Under the pieces are notes generated by a model that was not told the DNA's origin, made no database searches, and was given only the letters and a program-made list of their open reading frames with translations. The position numbers and the translations under genes were made by a program. A stretch of DNA of 64,000 bases from Ectobius pallidus (taxonomy: Eukaryota; Arthropoda; Insecta; Blattodea; Ectobiidae). Positions 48,205-59,924 of the stretch are shown one piece after another (within the stretch, counting starts at the first letter, position 1; the number at the start of each line of letters is the position of its first letter). Location: the NCBI GenBank assembly GCA_964059195.1, contig CAXKWD010000004.1:118493543-118557542 (forward strand), read 5' to 3'.

Positions 48205-48990
48205 GGGCCCGGATTTTTAGGATTTTATAAAAGGTATTTTAGCCTTTTATTTTCGTGGAATAGCCCTTTTTAGGCTTTAAACAAACAATTTTAGCCGCCT
48301 TAATAAAACATACAATGAACACCAATATTAACACCCAAAATTCTAATATAATTTTGAACAGTTATTCTAGTTCTTTTTACATTACAAAATAAACAATTAA
48401 CCATTCCTTACATCGGCACTCAAAAAATAGCATAAACAATTGAGATATTTACCCTTTAATGATACAGTTACTCAATACACCACTCAATTCACTTCCGATC
48501 CACAAAAGTAAGTAGATTCGAGTGTCACGAATTTGTTCTTTAATTTACTTGTCTTTCATTGGTTGCAACTTGTTATTTTAAAGTTGAAATGACAGTGGAT
48601 TAGTTGCAGATTTTGAAGTATTGCTGATGGCTCAAGTTTCATTTCCTGCGATGGCGAGGTGGCACATTTTCGAGTTACAAAGACAAGCGACATATATATT
48701 GTTAACTTCAGTGTGTTATATAAATTTAATTTTATGTCTTTTCTTAAAATGCACTAATTCACATATTTATTTTCCTTAGCATTAATTGGAAAATGTATTT
48801 AAAAATCGTGTTTTTCTGCAAAAGCCCCAATTTTTTCAGCAAAAGTCCTCTTTAGCCCCTTTTAGGCCTTTAGTCCAATTTAGCCCTTTTTAGGTTCTAT
48901 AAGATTCGTATATTCGAAAGCAAGGGTCCGTGAAACGGAAAAGTATGTTAAAATGTTCTAATTAGGAAGCTGGGGAAAAATAGGTTAAAA
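48205..48990. mobile_element. hAT non-autonomous element, right tip missing
   Basis: Starts TAGGGCCCGGATTTTTAGG, like the ends of the elements at 30194 and 32403. TTTTAGCC and TTTAGGC motifs repeat near both ends. The right side has GGGGAAAAATAGGTTAAAAC but breaks off before the expected terminus. Confidence 0.65.
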
Positions 48991-49162
48991 CCTTCAATTA
49001 CACATAAAGCATTATTACCGGCAAAGTAAGATAAATTAACATGATAGGCGGATGGTCTTTAACTTTCCACTGTCAAAAATGTATTTTTTTTTTTTAAAAG
49101 ATTGGTAATTATTACCTTTTGTTAAAAAATCCAGTGGATCATGGATGCACAGAGCTTGCTTG

Positions 49163-49828
49163 CTACGTTTCAACCTGTACCTCCAGGTCTTCTTCAGGCG
49201 AATACTGGATAACATCGGGGCGCTGAGCTGTATATATGGGTTCATCTGCCGGTAGATGTCTCGGCTGCGTTTCGAGAGTGGGTGTAACTAACTCCATATC
49301 GTCATGTTGACCAGGTTGGTTACTTGTGTTAAACAGAAATGTAGTGTTTCTATGGTGTTTATTTATCCATTCCTGGGGAATTTCGTAAGTAGATTGTACC
49401 ACATAGTCCTTGGGTAAAGGAAATTTTACAGTTTTTTTCCCTTTTGACATTCTTCTAATAACTTCTAGCCACTCATCACATAAGTCACCGTCGTAATTGT
49501 TAAAACTTTTTTCTTTGTTACGTGCGATATGGCAAGCCTCACTAACTTTCCTCAATACAGGGTCATTAGTTACTCTTAAAACTTTAATGTCACCAATTTT
49601 GTGCCTCTTGTTTGTCATATGTAGGCTAAGGCCGGTGTTGGTTTTGCCATTTCTTATGTCCCTTTCATGTTCCTTAAGTCTTATGCTGACAGTCCTCCCA
49701 GTCTCACCAATATATGTGCCATCACAGTTGTCACAGGAAATAGAGTAAACCCCTGGTTTCTCAAACCTTCTTTTTTCTCTGCCGAAACTTTTGTGTTGGG
49801 AGAATATACTCTCAATAGTCCTTCCCAC
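49163..49828 (-). CDS. Penelope-like element GIY-YIG endonuclease region
   Basis: A 221-codon frame. GVYSISCDNCDGTYIGETGR carries the GVYxI...YIG core and the catalytic Arg follows in TVSIRLKEHERDI; HMTNKRHKIG follows. This nuclease domain nicks the target for reverse transcription. The rest (KVSEACHIARNKEKSFNNYD) is the linker and tail. Upstream, 49830-49986 in another frame (SEPGRVNKERDVKYVSLNF) is the end of the RT thumb. The RT itself is missing, so the element is dead on its own. Confidence 0.8.
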   Translation of the reverse strand: MGRTIESIFSQHKSFGREKRRFEKPGVYSISCDNCDGTYIGETGRTVSIRLKEHERDIRNGKTNTGLSLHMTNKRHKIGDIKVLRVTNDPVLRKVSEACHIARNKEKSFNNYDGDLCDEWLEVIRRMSKGKKTVKFPLPKDYVVQSTYEIPQEWINKHHRNTTFLFNTSNQPGQHDDMELVTPTLETQPRHLPADEPIYTAQRPDVIQYSPEEDLEVQVET

Positions 49829-50040
49829 TTTGTATAGTCCTTTAGCTCATATTTATTTAGTATTTTACCTATCCCTTCACTTACTCCCGGAAAAAAATTT
49901 AAACTGACATATTTCACGTCCCGCTCTTTGTTAACTCTCCCTGGTTCACTTCCCAGTTCCACTTTTTTCCAAATTTTACATAGCATACGGTTACTGTAGC
50001 CATTGGTTTTGGCTAACTTAAAAATGCGATTCTTTTCTTA

Positions 50041-50462
50041 AAGTTTTAAGAGTAACTAATGACCCTGTATTGAGGAAAGTTAGTGAGGCTTGCCATATCG
50101 CACGTAACAAAGAAAAAAGTTTTAACAATTACGACGGTGACTTATGTGATGAGTGGCTAGAAGTTATTAGAAGAATGTCAAAAGGGAAAAAAACTGTAAA
50201 ATTTCCTTTACCCAAGGACTATGTGGTACAATCTACTTACGAAATTCCCCAGGAATGGATAAATAAACACCATAGAAACACTACATTTCTGTTTAACACA
50301 AGTAACCAACCTGGTCAACATGACGATATGGAGTTAGTTACACCCACTCTCGAAACGCAGCCGAGACATCTACCGGCAGATGAACCCATATATACAGCTC
50401 AGTGCCCCGATGTTATCCAGTATTCGCCTGAAGAAGACCTGGAGGTACAGGTTGAAACGTAG
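50041..50462 (+). pseudogene. Inverted duplicate of the Penelope-like C-terminus
   Basis: Encodes the last ~135 residues of the same protein (RKVSEACHIARNKEKSF to EDLEVQVET) with one visible residue change (Arg to Cys in TAQxPDV). It lacks the nuclease core. It forms the second arm of the inverted repeat. Confidence 0.85.
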
Positions 50463-50529
50463 CAAACAAGCTCTGTGCATCCGTGATCCACTGGATTTTT
50501 TAACAAAAGGTAATAATTACCAATCTTTT

Positions 50530-51209
50530 GTAAGATAAATTGTTTATCTTACAAATCAGTGCAACTCTACACAAAAATGAAAGTAAAATTCCATATAACT
50601 CAACAAAATGAAGTCCATTGTTCAACCAAAATCTGGAAGACATTACTAGAACCAAATACAATACCTAACAGTCCCTGATCAGCCGCAGTTGCGTCATTCC
50701 GTCTTGAGACTGGTCATGATTGCCTGGTGGCACATCTACATAGAATTAAGCTACTGGACTCGTCACACTGCATATTATGCAAGAACACAAATACAGTAAT
50801 GAACAAGGATCACTTGATGGTCTGCGCAGACTTTTAGAAGATAGTTGGGACACCATTCCAGATCGATGAATATTATTGTGCTACAGCACAAGCGAATGAT
50901 GGCAAATCAAGAGCTCCAGAACATTTGAATACTACTACTACTTGTTACCAGCATACCGTTATGTGGACAGTCATAACATCGTAGACTTTTAATATTACAT
51001 TACGCTCATTTCTATTAACTTATTTAGTGCTCCTGTTATTCTGTAGACTGCAAAATTTAGTTTGCAGAAGAAGTTCCTTGTTACTAGAAAACCATAACCT
51101 CATCAAGCAAACTTTCTTAACTTAATTGTGATATTATTTAAAACAGTAGTGTTCCACAGTGGTTTTAAGGTGTTGTAGAGTAGCGGAAAAGCATCATTAT
51201 TTGTTAAAT
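50530..51209. other. Intergenic sequence
   Basis: A stretch around 50690-50900 has a weak LINE-like coding flavour on the + strand (SLETGHDCLVAHLHRIKLLD, HCILCKNTNTVMNKDHLMVCA, LLEDSWDT), resembling the C-terminal zinc knuckle of RNase-H-bearing LINEs. No intact gene. Confidence 0.45.
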
Positions 51210-52704
51210 GGGTCATTCTCACGATTGTGGGGATTTTCATCCACTGTTAAGCTGGAATTACAATTGTCAGAAAACTGTGTTTTATTGATGTCATCTCGTT
51301 TATTATGATGTTAACCTATTCTCAGTGAACTGGCCGAGCTCAAGGTTAATCACTAACTTGGATATAATTTTTTTAATATCAGTAGGTGCAAATATTAGTC
51401 AACTCCGTAACGCAGCATTTTGCGGTCCTAATATTAACAATTTGAAATATTAAAGCATTTTTATTTATTGTTTCTATAGGTCATTGGCTTGCGATTCACC
51501 TAGAATCAATTTTATCTCAAATATTTACTATAAAGGACAAAAAAATCAAAACTTTTAGTACAGAATATAGAATCGAGATTTTTAATGCTAAATTTTGTTA
51601 CTATGATTGTTACTATGGTCAGACTTTTTAATGTAAAATATTTATTTTCATATCCTAAGCAGATTAAGAATAGAGTGCATAAATGCCTCATCGTTAAGAA
51701 AAAACATTTAAAAATTAGTGCTAACTATTGACATTTTACTTATTGATACGGGGTGGAGACTGCGTTACGGTGTGGACACTTGCGTTATGGTGTGGACATT
51801 CATTTCAAGATGTGGACATGTCTTCGATAATGTATTCACATAATGAGGTAAATACAACTAATAAGCTAAATTAAAATTAAATTAAACATATGCAAGCCAA
51901 TGAAGTCACCACTGTAACAGTTTTCAACACCGTAACAAATTTCTTCGTTACGGAGGTGGACATTTTTTTTGTTCATAAGTTTTCGAAGTTAAGACTGAAC
52001 TAAAACGACGATTCATCACATACTTTATCTTCAAGTACAGCCAAAAATTCTTTGCTAGACTAAAAATATTTATAAAAATCACAAAATCACACTTTTTTCT
52101 ACGTTACGGTGTTGACATACAATTAAGGTACTTTCCTGAAAAATCTGGTTTTTTGCTCTTATGCTTCCTACAATCACACAAGGAATATTTTTGTAGTTGC
52201 CACATTGTTGCCATTGTTCTTCCCAATTAATTTATGACCGTAGGTAATGCCGCCATAGCATAGTTGGCGAAAATTTAATTTCTATGTGCGTTACGGTGTT
52301 GACTGCCGTAATGCAGGGACACTCAGTTAAGCACTTAAAAAAAAAAAAAAAACACACTATAAATAAGAATAAAATAATTATCGTAATATCATCAATGAGA
52401 TTAAGAATACCTTCTGCAGTTCCTGTATTTACAATTTTTTTAGAAGACTTCTCGGTCAATTTCTTAGCTTTCGTACATCCAGTATTTCGAGTTGGGACAT
52501 TGATTTCATGGGTAATTTGTAGTTCCTGTCAACATTTCACGCTATTAAATACCACAATATGTCAGAATAAAAATATACTTCTTTATATTTTAACTAGATA
52601 AATGATGATTACATAAGAGTAAATAGTAAAAAGGGAGGAAATTTCTAATTTACGAGACTGGCAAGGTTGGGACACGAAATTCCCCACAATCGGAAGAATG
52701 ACCC
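51210..52704. mobile_element. Non-coding TIR element, 1.5 kb, with dispersed GTTACGGTGT motif
   Basis: The left end is GGGTCATTCTCACGATTGTG and the right end, reversed, GGGTCATTCTTCCGATTGTG. At least seven copies of GTTACGGTGTTGACA or variants occur inside on both strands (about 51392, 51764, 51785, 51921, 51944, 52103, 52286). Two contain GTGTGGACA. No ORF. The architecture resembles the element at 21466. Confidence 0.75.
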
Positions 52705-52990
52705 AAATGTGCACCAGAGTGCTGCTTTCTCGCAGTTTGTTGCACCAACATGGGGGATGGTGGAATGGCGTTGTACCAAATCATACTTTTCGTGCATCCA
52801 CATTTCAGTAACGTTTACGCGGCTCTTTTCAGAGAGAACTTAATAGTTCACAATTCGCGGGTGCGCGGCAAAAAGAGTTAAGTCCACTTTCTTGTTACTG
52901 AGAATTAACTGCCCAATATCGCTTTAGAGATGGATAATCCCATGAGGCACCCATCTATAACTACCGTATGCTTTTAATATGACTTACTGG

Positions 52991-53149
52991 TTATATGAGA
53001 TTGACTTAAACACACTTTATTAACTTCACTTACCAATTTATGGTAGAACGCGTTTCACAGGCCACCGCCTGCATCCTCAACTACATGTCAACTGTTGGTA
53101 AAATTGGTAAGTGAAGTTAATAAAGTGTGTTTAAATCAATCTCATATAA
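52991..53149 (-). repeat. Palindrome with hammerhead-like spacer
   Basis: 49 bp arms (52991-53039 and 53101-53149) with one mismatch enclose a 61 bp spacer. On the - strand the spacer reads TTGAGGATGCAGG, then CCTGTGAAACGCGTTC, in the order of the 32011-32211 insertion (CTGATGATGCAGG, CCTACGAAACGGCCGTC). It is the same structural class, different in sequence. Confidence 0.75.
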
Positions 53150-53734
53150 TTTGAAATATTGATTCACTTCACTGTGTAAGTTCCAACATTATTCGTTACA
53201 TTATTCGTAATGACTTACTGGACTTAACAGAAATGTAGAGAACATTTTTATCTCAATTTTTGAGGATGGTGGACTTAACTCTCTTTGCCCGCACACCCAC
53301 GAATTAAAAACAAGACGAAATTAATATCAAATGTATTAAATGCAAAAGGAGCACAAGTAACTGTTCTAGAAGTTGACACATTTATAATAAAGTGGGTGCT
53401 TTATGTGTATTCAGTTAGCTTTAATAGAGCTAAATTGTTTAATTTTTCTGTCAGAGGCTTATTATGTAAATAATCATATTGGTATAAGAATGAAATTACA
53501 TAACAAATGACCACTGCAATTGAGGAAAGAGCACACCTGTATGCTGTCATGCCTTGATGTAGAAGGTTTTTATTTTCCCGAAGGCTACAGTCAGATCAAT
53601 TAGAAAGTACACACTTTTATCCCCTCCTCTTTAATTTTGACATGATAAATCATAGAAATGTGAAGTAAAGAAAAACATTTACACACAAACATTTATATTT
53701 TGGGATCTTGATCCTGACTTCCTTGAATTTATTT

Positions 53735-55040
53735 TAGAGATGGATATCAGGAATTTTTTTTTGGATGGAAATGTGTTCCTGCTGCACAGAAAAGGAATCT
53801 CCAGGACTCATTAAATGCTCCAGGTCAAATACCTTCGAAAATGCGTCCCACAAAAACTTCTAGCTTACTCTCAGCATCAGCTTCTAACTTAAAATAATCA
53901 GTCGAGCAAGATCTCTTATCATTGCTAGTCATCAGAAGCGCCATTGCCACAATGTTCTTCCATTAGTAGTACTGATCTTCCATTAGTAGTACTGAGACTG
54001 CTTTGCTGGATTTTTGTGGGTTGTCAACTTCAGTTCAACTCGACAATGCAGAGCCTGATGAGTGTAAACCATGCCAGTCTTCAACATCGTCAGTTGCTGT
54101 CACCACTCCTGAGGCTACTGGTACTGCGTGGGATGACGACAACCCTACAACTGCACTTTCTATTGTCAACGAGCCTGGGGATCGGCATTCGTTAGCAGTT
54201 AATCACAGCTTTGATATAGACGAATTTATAAACCAATCAGTGTCAGACGATATCAAATATCACCTACTAACCAACCTAAGTGCTCTAAACTCGTCTCATG
54301 ATTTCAAAAAGGATATTAACGAGGAAAAAACTGTGAAAAGGCCTTTTCAAAAAACTTGGTTTGATAAGTATTCATGGCTAGTACTCGCCCAAGCTTAAGG
54401 GAGGACTTTGTAAGTTTTTCACTCTTTTCAAGCCAACTTTGAAAAGAGGAACTTTTGGTGCTTTTGTGATAAAGGCTCACCATAATTATAAACACTTTCA
54501 TGAAGATGCTTGCGGCCACGAAAAAAGCAGTTGGCATGCTGAATCTACAAGTAAGGCCAAAAGTTTTTGTGATTCAATAGAAATGAAAAAGAAAAAATGT
54601 GGTGGAACAGTTAGACAATGGGATCCCAAATATTATAAAAACCAATCGATAAAAACTAAAATCCATTCTTGCAACTTTAATATTTTGTGGCCACTTATGA
54701 CATACCCATTAGCGGAAAGAACCTGATTGAAGGGAATTTTCAAGATTTACTTACTTTTAGAGTAAGTGCGGGCGATAAAGTGTTGGAGGATCATTTAGAA
54801 AACCATTGCGGAAAATCAAAATATACATCACACAGAGTCCAAAACGATTTAATAAATACATGTGGTTCTGTGATACAACAAGAGATTGCTAGTGAAGTAA
54901 ACAGATCACCAGCTTTTTCATTATTGACTGACGAAATGGCTTACATCAGTGGGAAAGAACAACTGTCAGTGGGAGTACGATTTGTAGATGAAAAATCAAA
55001 CTTCACAGTAAAGAAGAATTTTTTGTGTTTACTGAGCTAA
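53735..55040 (+). pseudogene. ZMYM/hAT-type transposase, N-terminal half
   Basis: 54003-54398 reads NHSFDIDEFINQSVSDDIKY and then VKRPFQKTWFDKYSWLVL. After a frameshift, 54439-54540 reads KRGTFGAFVIKAHHNYKHFH (TTF-type zinc finger context). 54687-55040 reads QQEIASEVNRSPAFSLLTDEM, as in the DUF4371 domain of hAT-related, ZMYM1-like proteins. The C-terminal hAT dimerisation part is missing. The frame is cut at 55040, at the edge of the element at 55044. Two frameshifts; not functional. Confidence 0.7.
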
Positions 55041-55043
55041 CTA

Positions 55044-55743
55044 CAGTTGGTCAATAAAAAACATCGGGACTCGTATGCAGTTAAAATTAAAGTTTTAACG
55101 CATTAGTTCACAAGTTTCCTATAAAAAACATAAAATACAGGTCATTCTCGGAACACACACGATATTCAACTTAATGTATTGTCATAATTCATTTTGCTTT
55201 GTGTCATCGCGCCACATACAAATGCTAGCTTGAGAGAAACTGTAGTTAAGGCTGTAATTGACCTGTATTTTTCGGCCTCTGAAGCAGTGAGAAGGTTCCA
55301 TATTTATGAAAGAGTTGCTCAGAGGTGGGTACTTCACTATAATGCGACTGGAAGTTTTCTTAGGGAACATGGATCTGGATGGCCGCGTATTTTGATGCTA
55401 GATTGGTTGCAGAAGTTGAGTGTAAGTTATTGATTTTGCACTACAAGTACTGGTATTATAAAATAAAATCTTTAAAAAATGCTCCTGGAGTAAACATATT
55501 CCTCACGAATTTATTCGTTATTATTATAAGAACTTCCATGCAAGAACATGGCGGATTTGAGGCATATAGCCACAGCCTTCTATACATGTTTGTTTTGGAA
55601 CAAAACTGACTAAATAATCAAGAAAATACATGGATAGACAAGAGGCATGTGTGAACCTAACCTTAAGTCTTCCTGTACATGCGCATATGCTCGTTCATGA
55701 TACTTTATGAAATAACGCCCAACGTTTTTTATTTGACCGACTG
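55044..55743 (+). mobile_element. TIR transposon family A, short complete copy
   Basis: TA at 55042-55043 and 55744-55745. The left end is CAGTTGGTCAATAAAAAAC; the right end, reversed, CAGTCGGTCAAATAAAAAAC. The left 300 bp carry a transposase N-terminus (SASEAVRRFHIYERVAQRWV). The middle is deleted. Confidence 0.8.
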
Positions 55744-55745
55744 TA

Positions 55746-56170
55746 CATTGGATGCTGAAGGAATTTCAAAGGTGGAAAGTTCATAAGGCCAGCCCACTAT
55801 TCTGTATTAGCTGCTGTAGATCAAGAAATTCAACTTCACAAGTATTTCTTCTTCTGTGTGTACCTTTATAGTAAACCAGATTGGATTGTTATACACCACA
55901 GACATTTCATGATCTGGGTATTCCCTAAATTTCTCAAGCTACAACAAATAATTATTGTATTTAACATAACCAAATAGGCATTCAGGCTAACACACTATTT
56001 TCTTAAAGCAGCACTATAGAAGACCATACTTAAAAGACCCAATTTACAACAGCAGGGTTCTGGAAATCCAATTCTTTAGGGATATCTAAATATATATTAT
56101 GTAAGAGACTCCACTCTTCAAGTTTGGTAAGCTTACAAGGCCTAACTACTTTATGTTAACTTTAGCTGCT
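55746..56170. other. Intergenic sequence
   Basis: No gene. TTAGCTGCT at 56162-56170 is the left target duplication of the next LINE. Confidence 0.45.
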
Positions 56171-56483
56171 CGTGCAGAGTAGATGGTCTCCCATCGGGCG
56201 CCTCCCCAGGTGGCGGATAGGGGAATGCCCACCAGATATGGAGGGTACCGGGGAAATAAAATACCCGGGGCGGACCAAAACCACCCCCTTGTCAGGGTTA
56301 TGATGAATAATGCCGGGCTGCAGCGACATTATTATCGACTGGAGGCATAGAACAAATTATGTTCTTGATGGCTACTGATCGAAAATCTTCGGGCGCAACC
56401 TGATGGATGGGTGTGGCGGCCGTGGTACTGCGATGTGGAAAGGAAATGGGAAGACTACCACATTATTTTTTCCCTGAAGACAC

Positions 56484-57978
56484 TTGGGATTAGCGAATAT
56501 GATGGCTGCTCCTGAAGCAAAATATTCCGGAGGTAAAATACTTCCTCAGTCGGATCTCCGGGCGGGAAGTGTTTCAGGGGGAGTGATCGATATTGAAAGA
56601 ACAAACAATAGAAGACAACAGCTTAAAATAGGAACATGGAATGTTAGGACACTTAGACATGCAGAAAAACTGGAGAACTTAACACTGGAATTAAATAAAT
56701 GTGGTGTGAATATAGTAGGTTTAAGGGAAGTGAGATGGACTGGACAAGGTGAAGTGGCTTGTGGTAATTATACGATGTTCTATTCGGGTGGAAAGAGGCG
56801 TAGCTGTAGTGGTGGAAAATAAACTAGTGAATAGTATTACAAAAGTGGAGTGTGTTAGTGATCGTATAATGTATGTAAAAATAAATGCAGATCCAGTGGA
56901 TGTTTTGATAGTGCAAGTGTATATGCCAACTTCAGATCACAACGATGCAGAGGTTGATAAAATGTATGAAGACATAGGCGAAATATTGTACCAAGAAGGA
57001 AGAGGTAAAGTGAATGCCATAATTGTGGGAGATTTCAACAGTGTCATAGGAGAAGGACAAGAGAAAAAATTTGTGGGTCCTTATGGATTAGGGAAGAGCA
57101 ATGACAGAGGTAATAGGCTTGTTGACTTCTGCCAACAATATGATATGGTGATAACCAATACCTGGTTCAAGAAGAGGAAAACAAAGTTGTACACCTGGAA
57201 AAGCCCTGGGGATATTAATAGGTACCAGATTGACTACATTCTCATCAAGCAGAGATTCCGGGGCAGTGTGAAAGATGTGAAGACTCTTCCAAATGCTGAC
57301 ATCAACACAGACCACAATCTTCTTGTAGCAGACATAGAGACTAGGCTGAAAAGGATTAGGCGGACATGTAAAAGAAATCCAAGATGGAACTTAGAAAAAC
57401 TGCGAAATGACAAGGACTCGATTGAAGAGTCATTGGAAACACAGTTACATGAAATAAAAAATGTTGGTGAATCTGTAGAAAGTGAGTGGGAAAGTGTAAA
57501 AAATGTTTTGTTAGACACGTTGAAGAACAAAGTTGGAAAAATAGACAGAATAAATAGGAAACCGTGGGTAACACAAGAGATGTTAAAGAAGATGGAAGAA
57601 AGAAGGAAATACAAAAATACTAATGCTGTAGAATATAAGAGATTGAATAATGAACTAAGAAGAGAGACAGACAGAGCAAAAGAAAATTACCTTAAAGAAA
57701 GCTGTGATGAAATTATGGAGCTTCGACGAAAGGGAAGATATGATTTAATGTATCAGAAAGCGATGGAGTTAGAATCTAAAGAAAATAAAGGAATACGGAC
57801 TTTTGGAATAGAAGACATTCATGGAAATTTAATTACAAACCCTGGAAAAGTTCTTACAATATGGGAAAATTACATAGAAAAGCTTTACGACAAGCAAAAT
57901 CGACCACAAGACATCGAGATGGAAACAGAAGAACTAGTGGATAAAGATAATATAGGACCTAGCATATTGAGGCCATAA
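56484..57978 (+). pseudogene. LINE endonuclease domain, one frameshift
   Basis: 56484-56822 encodes LKIGTWNVRTLRHAEKLENL and GLREVRWTGQG. In another frame, 56749-57978 continues with YMPTSDHND, IIVGDFNSVIG, ITNTWFKKRKTKLYTW, YQIDYILI and INTDHNLLVADI. This is an APE-type endonuclease with all metal ligands. The linker to the RT follows. A frameshift at about 56760-56815 splits the domain. Confidence 0.85.
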
Positions 57979-57983
57979 AAGAA

Positions 57984-59420
57984 ATGAAGAATAGAAAGGC
58001 CACAGGAGACGATGACATACCAGTGGACCTACTGAAGGAATTAGGAGAAAATGGGATGAGGAAACTTACCAAACTTATCAACCGAATTTATGACACTGGA
58101 GAATGGCCTCAAGATTTCCTAGAGGTAACTATGATTGCACTAAAGAAGAAGAAATGTGCCAAGATGTGTAGTGATCACAGAACTATCAGCTTGCTATCTC
58201 ACGTAGGAAAAATTGTGGCACGGATACTAACTAGAAGACTGGAAAGAAGAATAGAAGACGTAATAGGAGAAGACCAATTTGGTTTCCGGAAAGGAAAAGG
58301 AACTAGAGATGCAATTGGAATGCTCAGGATTATATCAGAGAGAGTTTTAGCGGTCAACGAAGAAGTGTGTGTCTGCTTTATTGATTGGCAAAAAGCTTTT
58401 GACCGAGTGAACTGGGAAAAGTTAATGGACATACTCAAAAAAATAGGCATTGACTGGAAGGACAGGAGACTAATCCGCAATTTGTACCTGGGACAAAAAG
58501 TGAAAGTGCGTCTAGAACATGGAGTGACCAACAGTGTAGAAATAGGAAGAGGTGTGCGTCAAGGATGTTGTATGTCACCCATCTTGTTCAACCTTTATGG
58601 AGACTGGCTAGCAAAAGAAGCCTTAGAAGGAGTTAGGGATTTTGTGATAGGAGGATACGCTATTAACACCATCAAATATGCGGACGACCTGGTGATTCTG
58701 GCAAAGAAACAAGAAATATTGCAAGGAATGATTGACAGGCTGGTGGAAACAGGAAGAAAGTATGGAATGGAAATCAACATAGGTAAATCGAAGGTGATGA
58801 GGATATCGAAGAGAGAAGAGCCGCTTCAAATTATCATGGGAAATCAAGAATTAGAGAACGTGAACCAGTTCAAATACTTAGGAAGTGTACTGACGAAAGA
58901 TGCCTATTGCACCAAGGAGATAAGATCAAGAATTGCCATGGCCAAGAAAGCATTTATGAAGAAGAGAACTCTGCTAACTAGTAGTCTGAACCTAGAGCTA
59001 CGTAAAAACCTGGTGAAGTGTTATATTTGGAGTATTGCTTTGTATGGATCAGAGACATGGACTTTGAGGAAATTAGAGAAGAAATATTTAGAAAGTTTTG
59101 AAATGTGGTGCTGGAGACAGATAGAAAATATAAAGTGGATGGACATGGTGACAAACGAAGAGGTTCTGAGTAGAGTGGGTGAGAAGAAGTCAATCATACA
59201 CACAATTCTTCAGAGGAAAGCAAACTGGGTTGGGCACATTCTCAGAAGGAACTGCTTATTACATGATGTCGTAGAAGGAAGATTGGAGGGTACAACTAGA
59301 CTTGGAAGAAGAAGAATTCAGCTGTTGGACGATTTAAGGGAAAAGCGGAAATATTGGATGCTGAAGGAGGAAGCAGAGGATAGACAGTTTTGGAAAACAA
59401 AATTTGCGTACCAAGTTTGA
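57984..59420 (+). CDS. LINE reverse transcriptase domain
   Basis: 478 codons without a stop: MKNRKATGDDDIPVDLL, FGFRKGKGTRDAI, CFIDWQKAFDRVNW with a catalytic Asp, GRGVRQGCCMSPILFN, IKYADDLVIL with the catalytic pair, then the thumb (FKYLGSVLTK, ALYGSETWTL) and the C-terminal WVGHILRRNCLLHDVVEG. A frameshift just before 57984 separates it from the endonuclease. RTE-like class, different from the 13389-16230 element. Confidence 0.85.
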   Translation: MKNRKATGDDDIPVDLLKELGENGMRKLTKLINRIYDTGEWPQDFLEVTMIALKKKKCAKMCSDHRTISLLSHVGKIVARILTRRLERRIEDVIGEDQFGFRKGKGTRDAIGMLRIISERVLAVNEEVCVCFIDWQKAFDRVNWEKLMDILKKIGIDWKDRRLIRNLYLGQKVKVRLEHGVTNSVEIGRGVRQGCCMSPILFNLYGDWLAKEALEGVRDFVIGGYAINTIKYADDLVILAKKQEILQGMIDRLVETGRKYGMEINIGKSKVMRISKREEPLQIIMGNQELENVNQFKYLGSVLTKDAYCTKEIRSRIAMAKKAFMKKRTLLTSSLNLELRKNLVKCYIWSIALYGSETWTLRKLEKKYLESFEMWCWRQIENIKWMDMVTNEEVLSRVGEKKSIIHTILQRKANWVGHILRRNCLLHDVVEGRLEGTTRLGRRRIQLLDDLREKRKYWMLKEEAEDRQFWKTKFAYQV

Positions 59421-59472
59421 AAACCTGCCGGAAGGCAGAATACTTACTACTACTTACTACTACTTAGCTGCT

Positions 59473-59924
59473 AGCTATTTGACATCATAGGCCTATATAT
59501 AATCTGTTTCATTTTGTTTTTATTTTGTACATATGTTGGTCTCAATTACTTGAACAGTGTTCATTGGCCTTTTCCTACGTATATAGGTCTAGGATTTAAT
59601 TTAATTCATTTGCTATTTTAATTGTTACCTCATGTAAAAGCTACTACAATTAATAAATTAGGTCCAGCTCCTTAGGATACAATGTGTTGTAACTGGTTAA
59701 TTTGGTAATGAATTTTACCATATATTAAAGGGTATAAGGAGAAATATCATCCATCTGGAACACACATTTCTCACTTGTCGACTGGTCATTGGTATTAACT
59801 GAACCCCTTTCTTGTTACGGCATCAAGCTCTAAGCATATAAATGGGAACAATGGGCTTGGAGAGTATGAAGTCCTTTGTGTACAATACTGAGTTTTTTTT
59901 AGGGGGAAGTAAATTGTGAATATG
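59473..59924. other. Intergenic sequence
   Basis: AT-rich, no ORF, no repeat that I recognise. Confidence 0.4.

Larger units (their letters stand above)
49097..50529. mobile_element. Penelope-like element with inverted duplicate of its 3' end
   Basis: The outer ~491 bp (49097-49587 and 50038-50529) are inverted copies, differing at very few bases. The central part on the - strand continues into the GIY-YIG region. Each outer end carries CCTGAAGAAGACCTGG, ACAGG and GAAACGTA, an arrangement like the hammerhead-like ends of Penelope elements. Confidence 0.82.
56171..59463 (+). mobile_element. LINE, nearly full length, with 9 bp target duplication and frameshifts
   Basis: TTAGCTGCT stands at 56162-56170 and 59464-59472. 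A GC-rich 5' UTR (56171-56483, GGGCGCCTCCCCAGGTGGCG) is retained, so this copy is probably full length. The 3' end is a TACTACT-type microsatellite tail. The single ORF is broken by two frameshifts. Confidence 0.85.
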
